This document shows positions 57,332 to 64,000 of a stretch of 64,000 nucleotides of DNA, one piece after another. A program made the translations under genes and the position numbers. The notes below the pieces were generated by a model, which ran no database searches, was not told where the DNA came from, and saw only the letters and a list, made by a program, of their open reading frames with translations. Within the stretch, counting starts at the first letter, position 1, and each line of letters begins with the position of its first letter. The stretch comes from an uncultured Eubacteriales bacterium (GTDB lineage Bacteria; Bacillota; Clostridia; Oscillospirales; UBA644), in the NCBI GenBank assembly GCA_934501435.1, contig CAKSTW010000002.1, positions 1 through 64,000 on the forward strand. The letters are read 5' to 3'.

Positions 57332-59380
57332 TTATATAAACGAAAATAACGTTTTTATGACAAAGCAGACCGCAAGTCCCGCGACCGTCGGCAAGGCAAA
57401 AGCCAGCGCCGTGTATTTGAGAGACCCCGTCTCTTTTTTCACCGTCAGAAGAGTTGTCGAACAGGGCCAGTGGAAGAGCGAAAAGGCGACGGTGCAGAGG
57501 GAAGTCGAAAGAGTCCAGCCGTTTGCGACAAGCAGCGTTTTCAGCGCGACAAGGTCGCTCATTTCCGAAAGTCTTCCCTCCGAAAGATATGCGGCGACGA
57601 TTATCGGGAAAACTATTTCGTTTGCGGGAAATCCCAAAATAAACGCCGTCAAAATTACGCCGTCAAGCCCGAAAAAACGGGCGAACGGGTCAAGGAATTC
57701 CGTTATATGCGAAAGGAGAGAAGAATTTCCGACAGAAATATTCGAAAGAAGCCATATAACAAGCCCCGCGGGCGCCGCGACGGCAACGGCGCGCGAAAGG
57801 ACAAAAACGGTCCTGTCAAAAACGGAACGGACTATCGTCTGACCTATTCTCGGAGCGCGGAAGGGCGGCAATTCGAGAGTAAAAGCCGACGGCTCTCCGC
57901 GAAGAACGGTCGCCGAAAGGAATTTCGATGCGGCAAGGGTCATAAGCACTCCCGCGGAGATCGCCGCGCAGAGAGACACCGCCGAGAAAAACGAAGAAAA
58001 GGGGGACGCGGCGACGACAAACATCGTAAAAAGAGAGATGAGCGTCGGGAATCTGCCGTTACAGGGAACGAACGAATTCGTAAGAATTGCGATAAGTTTT
58101 TCTCTGCGTGACGAGATTATCCTGCACCCCGTAACGCCGACGGCGTTGCAGCCGAACCCCATACACATCGTCAGCGCCTGTTTGCCGCACGCTCCGCATT
58201 TCCGGAAACAGTTGTCGAGATTGAACGCTATTCTCGGAAGATAACCGAGGTCTTCAAGCAGGGTAAAAAGCGGGAAGAATATCGCCATCGGCGGCAGCAT
58301 TACCGAAACGACCCACGCAAGCACCCTGTAAACGCCGAAGACGGCGGCTTCGCATACAACGGTCGGAAAAAGAGAGGAAAGCGCGGAATACATCGGTGTT
58401 TCAAGCCCGAAAAGAAAGCCCGACAGCCATTGCGACGGGTAGTTTGCGCCGACGACCGTTATATAAAGAACCGCGCATAAAAGCAGCAGCATAAGCGGGA
58501 AAGCGACTTTTCTGCCCGTCAGCGCAGCGTCGAGCGCCGCCTGTTTCTTTATGTATTCGGGTTCGGTAAACTCAACGGTTTTTTCCGCAATATCCCGCGC
58601 CGCCGAAAAGACCGCAAGCACCGCCTCTTCTCTTATTCCGGACGGCGAAAGACCGTCTTCCGAAAGAGAAGAGAGCGCATTTTCCGCAATTTCATAAAAA
58701 AGCGCGGGAGTTTCGGTCTCTTTTGCAAGGCGATCCGTGAAATTTTCGTCCTTTTCAAGAATACGCCTTGCGGCAAAACGGGAGGACACGGGAAAGCAAA
58801 AGTTTTCGTCGAGAATTTTTGCAAGCGCGGAAATGTGTTTTTCCGTTTTTTCGGGATATTCAAGAATCATTGCCGAGGTGTTTTTGCACGAAAGCACGGC
58901 GGCGGAAAGCAGAGACGCCCAATCTTTGTTTTTTCTTGCCGAAATACCCACCGTCGGAACGCCGAGAATTTCGCCGAGCCTTTTTATATCGGGAATTATC
59001 CCCTTTTTTCCCGCCTCGTCGAGCATATTCACACAGACGGCGACGGTCTTTCTCGCTTCGATTATCTGCAAGACAAGATTGAGGTTCCTTTCAAGACAGC
59101 CCGCGTCGCAGACGACTATCACGCAGTCGTGTTTTCCGAAACATATCTCATTTTCCGCGACTCTTTCGTCGTCGGACGAGGAAAGCAGGGAATAAGTTCC
59201 CGGCACGTCGATAAGAGTGACTTTGCCGCCGTCGAATTCCGTTTTGCCGACCGCCGTTTCGACGGTCTTGCCCGTCCAGTTACCGGTATGCTGGCGAAGT
59301 CCCGTCAGAGCGTTGAAGACCGTACTTTTCCCGACGTTCGGGTTGCCCGCAAGAACCGCCGAGAAATCTTTGCCGCTCAT
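57332..59380 (-). CDS. feoB: Ferrous iron transporter FeoB
   Basis: A 682-residue Fe(II) permease. The N-terminal GTPase domain has G1 GNPNVGKST (residues 12-20), G3 DVPGTYSL and G4 VNMLDE; then a helical spacer and a membrane part with two 'gate' regions, including VEFTEPEYIKKQAA, LEDLGYLPRIAF and CGCNAVGVTG-like GFGCNAVGVTG. The start at 59380 has AGAGGAAAC before it and overlaps feoA in ATGA. Uptake of Fe2+ suits an anaerobe. No FeoC follows. Confidence 0.96.
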   Translation of the reverse strand: MSGKDFSAVLAGNPNVGKSTVFNALTGLRQHTGNWTGKTVETAVGKTEFDGGKVTLIDVPGTYSLLSSSDDERVAENEICFGKHDCVIVVCDAGCLERNLNLVLQIIEARKTVAVCVNMLDEAGKKGIIPDIKRLGEILGVPTVGISARKNKDWASLLSAAVLSCKNTSAMILEYPEKTEKHISALAKILDENFCFPVSSRFAARRILEKDENFTDRLAKETETPALFYEIAENALSSLSEDGLSPSGIREEAVLAVFSAARDIAEKTVEFTEPEYIKKQAALDAALTGRKVAFPLMLLLLCAVLYITVVGANYPSQWLSGFLFGLETPMYSALSSLFPTVVCEAAVFGVYRVLAWVVSVMLPPMAIFFPLFTLLEDLGYLPRIAFNLDNCFRKCGACGKQALTMCMGFGCNAVGVTGCRIISSRREKLIAILTNSFVPCNGRFPTLISLFTMFVVAASPFSSFFSAVSLCAAISAGVLMTLAASKFLSATVLRGEPSAFTLELPPFRAPRIGQTIVRSVFDRTVFVLSRAVAVAAPAGLVIWLLSNISVGNSSLLSHITEFLDPFARFFGLDGVILTAFILGFPANEIVFPIIVAAYLSEGRLSEMSDLVALKTLLVANGWTLSTSLCTVAFSLFHWPCSTTLLTVKKETGSLKYTALAFALPTVAGLAVCFVIKTLFSFI

Positions 59381-59604
59381 TTTGTTTCCTCTATTTTTAT
59401 TTTTGCGCAATCGGCGTTTCGCAGGGCGACGACCGCTCCCCTTATAAGAAACGCTTTCGGATCTCCCGACGGCGCCTCAAAAAGAAAGACGGTTTTACCG
59501 GACGGCGTAAAACCGAGATCCATAAGTCTGTTTTTCATCTCTTCCTCGTTTTCAAGTTTCTTTATCGTTGCTTTTTCTCCTTTTTTTATGGAAAGTAAAG
59601 TCAT
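59377..59604 (-). CDS. feoA: Ferrous iron transport protein FeoA
   Basis: A 75-residue SH3-like protein needed for FeoB function: RLMDLGFTPSGKTVFLFEAPSGDP and FLIRGAVVALRNADCAKI. AAAGGTG precedes the ATG. TATAAA upstream at 59639-59644 (minus) may be the -10, but no -35 at a proper distance was found, and no clear Fur or DtxR box was seen. Confidence 0.95.
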   Translation of the reverse strand: MTLLSIKKGEKATIKKLENEEEMKNRLMDLGFTPSGKTVFLFEAPSGDPKAFLIRGAVVALRNADCAKIKIEETK

Positions 59605-59662
59605 TGTAATATCACCTTTAAAGCGTGTTTCTCTTTTTTATACTATGCCCGTCTTTCTGAGA

Positions 59663-59691
59663 TTGACAACGCGGGAACGATGATGTATAAT
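59663..59691 (+). promoter_or_regulatory. Consensus promoter for the membrane protein-CDF-CAP cluster
   Basis: TTGACA (59663-59668), 17 bases, TATAAT (59686-59691). It is only ~60 bases from the divergent feoA start and probably drives 59717 onward, perhaps to hflC. Confidence 0.9.
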
Positions 59692-59716
59692 ACCATATAA
59701 TAAAGGAGAGAGGAAA

Positions 59717-60115
59717 ATGAAATTCATAAAAAAAGCCGTCGGGCTGCCGCTTACGGCGGTTTTCGCCGTTTCCGCGTTTTTCTCGGTCGCAGGCTCTCTT
59801 CCCGACGCGAAAAGTCCTTTTTCCGTTCCCGTCGGCATTTTTTCCGCCTCCGCTCTGATAATTCTTATACTGTTTTTCAGAAGAGCGGAATTTTGTCTGT
59901 TTTTCGGAACGGGGGCTGTATTTCTGAGTCTTTTTTCCCTTGCCGTCTTTTACATAAAGCCGGATTTTGTCGCCGAAGACGTTTCGCCGTTCGGCAGTCT
60001 TGCGATATTTTCCGCCGCGGCGGCGTTTTTGTTTTTCCTTATATACGCAATTTTCATGCCTTTCAAAAAAGGAGATAAAAAAATTGATAAAACTGCTTTC
60101 GAAGATATTCATTAA
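59717..60115 (+). CDS. Small four-helix membrane protein, unknown
   Basis: A 132-residue inner-membrane protein with four hydrophobic segments (residues ~8-28, 37-55, 60-82, 90-115) and a charged tail. No known domain is recognised. AAAGGAGAG precedes the ATG. Its last bases overlap the start of the cation exporter gene by 32 bases, so the two are translationally linked; it might assist the exporter, which is inference. Confidence 0.75.
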   Translation: MKFIKKAVGLPLTAVFAVSAFFSVAGSLPDAKSPFSVPVGIFSASALIILILFFRRAEFCLFFGTGAVFLSLFSLAVFYIKPDFVAEDVSPFGSLAIFSAAAAFLFFLIYAIFMPFKKGDKKIDKTAFEDIH

Positions 60116-61247
60116 AGACGGCGACGCGCCCCCCGAAGTAAGGCGGAAATACGGGATACTGTGCGGCGGCGTCGGCATTTTCTTAAACCTGCTGCTCTTC
60201 GCGTCGAAATTCGCGGCGGGAATTTTTTCGAGCTCGGTCGCCGTGACGGCGGACGCTTTCAACAACCTATCGGATGCCGGTTCGTCGGTGATAACGATGA
60301 TAGGCTTCAGAATGGCGGGACAGAAGCCCGACAGCACACACCCGTTCGGACACGGCAGGATAGAATATATATCGGGGCTTATAGTCTCCCTTCTGATCCT
60401 GCTTATGGGCACCGAACTTCTGAAAAGTTCCGTCGAAAAAATATTTGCGCCCGTGCCGTCCGACTACGGCGCCTTTACGCTGATAATTCTTTTTGCGGCG
60501 ATCGCCGTGAAATTCTATATGTATTTTTATAACCGCAAAATCTCCGAAAAGATAAATTCGGAGGCGATGAAAGCCACCGCCGCCGACAGCCTTTCCGACT
60601 GTCTTGCAACTTCCGCAGTTCTCCTTTCGGTCATTATTTCCCGTTTTTCGGGCGTCGATATCGACGGGTGGTGCGGCATTGCGGTCGCCGTTTTCATCAT
60701 AATCGCGGGGCTCCGCGCGGCAAAAGAAACGATAAGCCCGCTGCTTGGGCAGAAGCCCGACCGCGAATTTGTCCGAAACATTGAAGAAACCGTGCTTTCG
60801 CACCCCGAAATTATCGGTATCCACGACCTTATAGTTCACGATTACGGTCCGGGCAGAGTTATGATATCTCTTCACGCCGAAGTTTCGGACAAAGAAAACA
60901 TAACGACGATCCACGAAATTATCGACGAAACGGAAAGGGAACTTTCGCAGAAACTCGACTGCCACGCCGTAATTCACATGGATCCCGTTTCGACCGACGA
61001 CGAAGAGACGAACCGCCTGAAAAAGGAAGTTTCAAAAATCGTAAAGACGACCGACCCCGCGCTGTCGCTCCACGATTTCAGACTTGTCAAGGGAGATCGG
61101 CGCACGAATATAATTTTCGACCTTGTCGTTCCGTATTCGGAAGAAAACGACGAAGAAAAAATTAAGAATATAATTTCGCAGAAAATAAAAGAACTCGACG
61201 CGACCTATTTTGCGATCATCGAAATAGACAACGATTACGTTCTTTAG
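60084..61247 (+). CDS. Cation diffusion facilitator (CDF) metal exporter, TTG start
   Basis: A 387-residue CDF transporter: six transmembrane helices then a cytosolic domain of about 180 residues, longer than simple CDFs, with a duplicated ferredoxin-like part (HDLIVHDYGPGRVMISLHAEV). Metal site: NNLSD in helix 2 and DSLSD in helix 5, i.e. N-x3-D and D-x3-D, the pattern of manganese-type CDFs rather than the H/D pattern of zinc ones. AAAGGAG nine bases before TTG 60084 sets the start; there is no ATG before the conserved part. It likely exports Mn2+ (or Fe2+), next to FeoAB. Confidence 0.88.
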   Translation: MIKLLSKIFIKDGDAPPEVRRKYGILCGGVGIFLNLLLFASKFAAGIFSSSVAVTADAFNNLSDAGSSVITMIGFRMAGQKPDSTHPFGHGRIEYISGLIVSLLILLMGTELLKSSVEKIFAPVPSDYGAFTLIILFAAIAVKFYMYFYNRKISEKINSEAMKATAADSLSDCLATSAVLLSVIISRFSGVDIDGWCGIAVAVFIIIAGLRAAKETISPLLGQKPDREFVRNIEETVLSHPEIIGIHDLIVHDYGPGRVMISLHAEVSDKENITTIHEIIDETERELSQKLDCHAVIHMDPVSTDDEETNRLKKEVSKIVKTTDPALSLHDFRLVKGDRRTNIIFDLVVPYSEENDEEKIKNIISQKIKELDATYFAIIEIDNDYVL

Positions 61248-61255
61248 GAGAAAAA

Positions 61256-62461
61256 ATGAAAAACAGAAATATCGGATTTATAACGGCTGCGGCTGTCTTT
61301 CTGGCCGTCGCCGCGGCGGGTATCGTCATTCTTTGCGTAAATTCGGAAAAAAACAATGCTGCGATAGAAATTTCAACGGCGGTAAAAACGCTGTTCCGGG
61401 CGGATTACAAAGCGCCGGCGGAAAAGACCGAAGAGCCGGAGACCCCGGACGCGGCAAACACCGGTGAAAATAAAGAAGAGAAGCCCGAGACCCCGTCAGA
61501 CAAAGACGCCGCAAACGGCGATAAAGTCACGGCAGAGACCGAAAAACCCTCCGCGCCGACAAAATCGGCGGAAGAAATATACGCAGAAGCGAAAAGCAAA
61601 AACGATTCGGCGCAGAAAAGACTTTCAAACGCTCAATCGGCTTACAATTCGGCAAAAGAAGCGTACGAAAAGGCTGCCGCCGCCGCGTCCGACGCCGTCG
61701 CAAAAGAAAAACTCGGGCTGAAAGGCTTTCTTGAATCAAGAGGAAGAGCCGACGCCCTGAAATGGTTCAGTTCCTCAAATTACAAATATGCAAACCTTAC
61801 AAAGATCGGGGATTCCAAAGACGCGACAAGTTTTTCAAACGTAAGGCGCGCGATAAAAACTATCGAAAATTATAATAAATGCAGAGCGTCAATGGGGCTT
61901 TCCGCCCTCAAGATCGACGACGGGCTCATGGCGATGGCGGCGGTCCAGGCAAACACCGCAAGAACCCATCTTTACCATAATGAATATCGGACATACGAAA
62001 TTACCGAATGTATCGCGGCGCAATGCTCAAACCCGCTTTCCTACTGGTTTTACAGTGAGAAAAAGATTTACGACAACGCCGTTGCAAAAGACCCGAAATT
62101 CAAAAATATCGAGACGTGGCAGCTCTGGCAGCTTTACGGCGAGGGGGACCCGACCGCGGTAACGATCATTGATAAGGCGTCGCATTATCTTAACGTCACC
62201 TCAAAAGAAACGACCCTTATCGGAGCGGGCGCGGCATACAAAGGCGGAACTCCCTACGACGTCACCGACGCGAAAGCGGGTTCGGGCGGAGAAGACGTCG
62301 CCTCGTGGAAAAGAGATTTCGAAAACTACGCCGCCGCGATAGAAAGCAAAACAAAAGGCGTTTCGGAGGCAAAATCGAAACTCGACAAAGCCGAAAAAGA
62401 ACTAAACAGCGCAAGATCCGCGGCAAAGACCGCAGAAAAAAATCTTAAAGCACTTCAATAA
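61256..62461 (+). CDS. CAP/SCP-like domain inserted between coiled-coil arms, membrane anchored
   Basis: A 401-residue protein. An N-terminal signal-anchor (residues ~7-28) is followed by a ~65-residue Glu/Pro/Thr/Lys linker, then a coiled-coil (EIYAEAKSKNDSAQ...ASDAVAKEKL, residues ~108-150), a CAP-like domain (YNKCRASMGLSALKIDDGLM, HLYHNEY, ASHYLNVTSKETTLIGAGAAY, residues ~200-340), and a second coiled-coil to the end. CAP domains of this type, with His/Glu pairs, occur in surface proteins of Gram-positives. The two arms would pack against each other, putting the CAP domain at the tip of a rod. Confidence 0.8.
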   Translation: MKNRNIGFITAAAVFLAVAAAGIVILCVNSEKNNAAIEISTAVKTLFRADYKAPAEKTEEPETPDAANTGENKEEKPETPSDKDAANGDKVTAETEKPSAPTKSAEEIYAEAKSKNDSAQKRLSNAQSAYNSAKEAYEKAAAAASDAVAKEKLGLKGFLESRGRADALKWFSSSNYKYANLTKIGDSKDATSFSNVRRAIKTIENYNKCRASMGLSALKIDDGLMAMAAVQANTARTHLYHNEYRTYEITECIAAQCSNPLSYWFYSEKKIYDNAVAKDPKFKNIETWQLWQLYGEGDPTAVTIIDKASHYLNVTSKETTLIGAGAAYKGGTPYDVTDAKAGSGGEDVASWKRDFENYAAAIESKTKGVSEAKSKLDKAEKELNSARSAAKTAEKNLKALQ

Positions 62462-62474
62462 AAAGGAGAAAAAT

Positions 62475-63410
62475 ATGCAAAAGAAAAAACTGCTGCACCT
62501 TATCTGGATAATTCCGGCGGCGCTGATATTGCTGTTTTTCGTTCTCTCGTGTTTCTATACGGTAAACGAAACGGAAAACGCGGTAGTCACGACTTTCGGA
62601 AAAGTTTCGGGAGTTTCCTCGGCGGGACTTCATTTCAAACTGCCGTATCCGATACAGAACGCGCAGACCGTCGATATGACGACGAGAAAACTGCGTATAG
62701 GGTATTCGGGAAAGGAAGACAACCCCGAAGTCAAATCGGACGAAGCGAGCATGATAACCGGAGACTATAACATCGTTTCGGTCGACTTCTTTATCGAATG
62801 GAAAGTTTCCGATCCGCAGAAATATCTTTTCAATTCGGAAGACCCCGATTCCATTCTTTCCTTTGTCGCGCAGGCGGCAGCAAGAGACATCATCGGCTCG
62901 AGCACCGTTGACGACATTCTGACGACGGGGAAAATGACCATTCAGTCGAATATCAAGGCGCTGATGACCGAACGTCTGACGGGATATGATATCGGAGTTC
63001 AGGTGACCGACGTCAAAATTCAGGACGCGGAACCTCCGACCGCAGAAGTCTCGGCGGCGTTTAAGGAAGTCGAGACCGCAAAACAGCAGATGGAAACCGC
63101 GATTAACGAAGCGAACGCCTACAAAGCGTCGATCATTCCGAAAGCGAACGCAGACGCCGACAAAATAATAAAGGACGCCGAGGCGTATACCGAGGAAAGA
63201 ACGAACGAGGCGACGGGACAGGCGTCTAAATTTTCGGCGATCTACACCGAATATTCGCGAAACCCCGCGGTAACGAAAAAGAGAATGTATCTTGAAATGC
63301 TCGAAGAGGCGCTTCCGGGCGTAAAGGTCTATATAAACGCGACGGAGGGCGGAACGAACACCGTCCTGCCGCTTGAAAGCATTGTAAAAGGAGGAAACGC
63401 AAATGGCTAA
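62475..63410 (+). CDS. hflK: HflK-like SPFH protein (FtsH modulator)
   Basis: A 311-residue type II membrane protein: one N-terminal helix (residues ~10-30), then an SPFH/band-7 domain (YTVNETENAVVTTFGKVSG, TGDYNIVSVDFFIEWKV, VTDVKIQDAEPPTAEV) and a helical, Ala/Glu-rich stretch (EANAYKASIIPKANADADKI). HflK and HflC form a cage around FtsH at the membrane. FtsH is not in the window. AAAAGGAG precedes the ATG; it overlaps hflC by eight bases. Confidence 0.93.
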   Translation: MQKKKLLHLIWIIPAALILLFFVLSCFYTVNETENAVVTTFGKVSGVSSAGLHFKLPYPIQNAQTVDMTTRKLRIGYSGKEDNPEVKSDEASMITGDYNIVSVDFFIEWKVSDPQKYLFNSEDPDSILSFVAQAAARDIIGSSTVDDILTTGKMTIQSNIKALMTERLTGYDIGVQVTDVKIQDAEPPTAEVSAAFKEVETAKQQMETAINEANAYKASIIPKANADADKIIKDAEAYTEERTNEATGQASKFSAIYTEYSRNPAVTKKRMYLEMLEEALPGVKVYINATEGGTNTVLPLESIVKGGNANG

Positions 63411-64000
63411 AACAAAGAAAATAATCGTAATTGCCGCCGCCGTTATCGCCGTTATCCTTCTTTTATCCCTTATTTCCTCGACGATGTATTCGGTCGGCGA
63501 AAACCAGTTCGGAATAGTAAGGCAGTTCGGACAGGTCGTCGATATCAAAAACGATCCCGGTCTTTATTTCAAAGTTCCGTTCGTGCAGGAAATAGATTAT
63601 CTTCCGAAGAACACCCAGCTTTACGACGTAACGCCGAGCGACGTTTTAACTTCGGACAAGAAGTCGCTTGTCGTTGACAGTTACGCGATATGGAAAATAG
63701 TCGATCCGCTCGAATTCGTCCAGTCGATAGGAACTCTCGGCGAAATGGAAGGCAGACTTGACGCCGCGACTTACAGCGTGGTCAAAAACACTCTCGGGAC
63801 GATGATACAGACCGATATCATAATGGCGGGAAGCGACACGACGAACTACCGCAACGAACTCAATAAGATAATAACCGACCGCGTAAACGAACAGGTCAAG
63901 GACGAATACGGCGTTGAGATAGTCGCGATAGAAGTCAAGAAACTCGACCTGCCGTCGGATAACGAGGCGGCGGTCTACGAAAGAATGATATCCGACCGCA
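63403..64000 (+). CDS. hflC: HflC-like SPFH protein, truncated by the right edge
   Basis: The first ~199 residues of the HflK partner. It starts MAKTKKIIVIAAAVIAVILL (signal-anchor) after GGAGG, then ENQFGIVRQFGQVV, DPGLYFKVPFVQEI, the HflC-type TSDKKSLVVDSYAIWKI, and VEIVAIEVKKLDLPSDN. The gene runs out of the window; family length is about 290-330 residues. It overlaps hflK by eight bases, showing coupled translation. Confidence 0.93.
   Translation, partial: MAKTKKIIVIAAAVIAVILLLSLISSTMYSVGENQFGIVRQFGQVVDIKNDPGLYFKVPFVQEIDYLPKNTQLYDVTPSDVLTSDKKSLVVDSYAIWKIVDPLEFVQSIGTLGEMEGRLDAATYSVVKNTLGTMIQTDIIMAGSDTTNYRNELNKIITDRVNEQVKDEYGVEIVAIEVKKLDLPSDNEAAVYERMISDR

Noticed and set aside
59631..59668. 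A minus-strand promoter for feoA with TTGTCA and TATAAA
   Set aside because: The boxes are 21 bases apart, too far for a normal sigma-A promoter; the -35-like box overlaps the plus-strand -35.
62445..63548. A 367-codon minus-strand frame opposite hflK
   Set aside because: Antisense to an SPFH protein with clear motifs, Arg-rich, and no start signal.

Overview
The window looks like a chromosomal segment of an anaerobic, low- to mid-GC Bacillota, most likely class Clostridia. The evidence is the ribosomal gene order rpsJ to rplQ with secY, adk, map, a KOW-domain gene, infA and rpmJ, an oxygen-sensitive IorAB system, FeoAB iron uptake, a CpsB/CpsC/CpsD phosphoregulatory set, a YlbJ-like sporulation-type membrane protein, and strong AGGAGG ribosome sites with sigma-A type promoters (often with an extended -10). 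No species can be named. There are no transposases, phage genes, tRNAs, rRNAs or CRISPR arrays.

Layout: 1-1.3 kb, a lipoprotein behind a long structured leader RNA. 1.4-7.6 kb (minus), a six-gene operon for 2-keto acid/aryl-acid CoA metabolism (acyl-CoA ligase, iorA, iorB, paaK, ACT regulator, thioesterase). 7.7-10.7 kb, two MATE transporters separated by a candidate structured small RNA on the opposite strand. 10.8-11.1 kb, a lone HMA metal-binding protein. 11.1-24.7 kb (minus), a surface-polysaccharide operon: CapD-like dehydratase, chain-length protein, tyrosine kinase, phosphatase, an unknown anchored protein, LCP ligase, polymerase, two GT4 glycosyltransferases, LicD, and the three UDP-L-FucNAc genes. 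24.8-25.5 kb, a HAD phosphatase. 25.7-29.3 kb, a heterodimeric multidrug ABC exporter behind a leader terminator. 29.4-30.5 kb, GtrA and MmcQ/YjbR proteins. 30.7-36.0 kb (plus), guaB, rarA, nth, prmA, a degenerate Hpt-like protein and an AT-rich orphan. 36.0-36.2 kb, tandem terminator-like repeats. 36.2-52.0 kb (minus), the S10-spc-alpha ribosomal superoperon with a roughly 290-nt leader and a hairpin-rich rpsJ-rplC spacer. 52.2-56.7 kb, a YlbJ-like gene, pfkA, and an ABC exporter pair. 56.8-64.0 kb, a small lipoprotein, feoAB, a CDF metal exporter, a CAP-domain coiled-coil protein, and hflK/hflC (the last cut by the right edge).

The housekeeping parts are ordinary. The most unusual signals are RNA-level: the leader at 209-396 with a long closing stem, mutually exclusive helices, a possible pseudoknot and a terminator; the stand-alone RNA at about 9141-9302; the attenuator of the drug exporter; the two long ribosomal leader/spacer RNAs; and the repeated hairpins after rplQ. 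All RNA structures here were found by hand base-pairing, without covariance or energy calculations.
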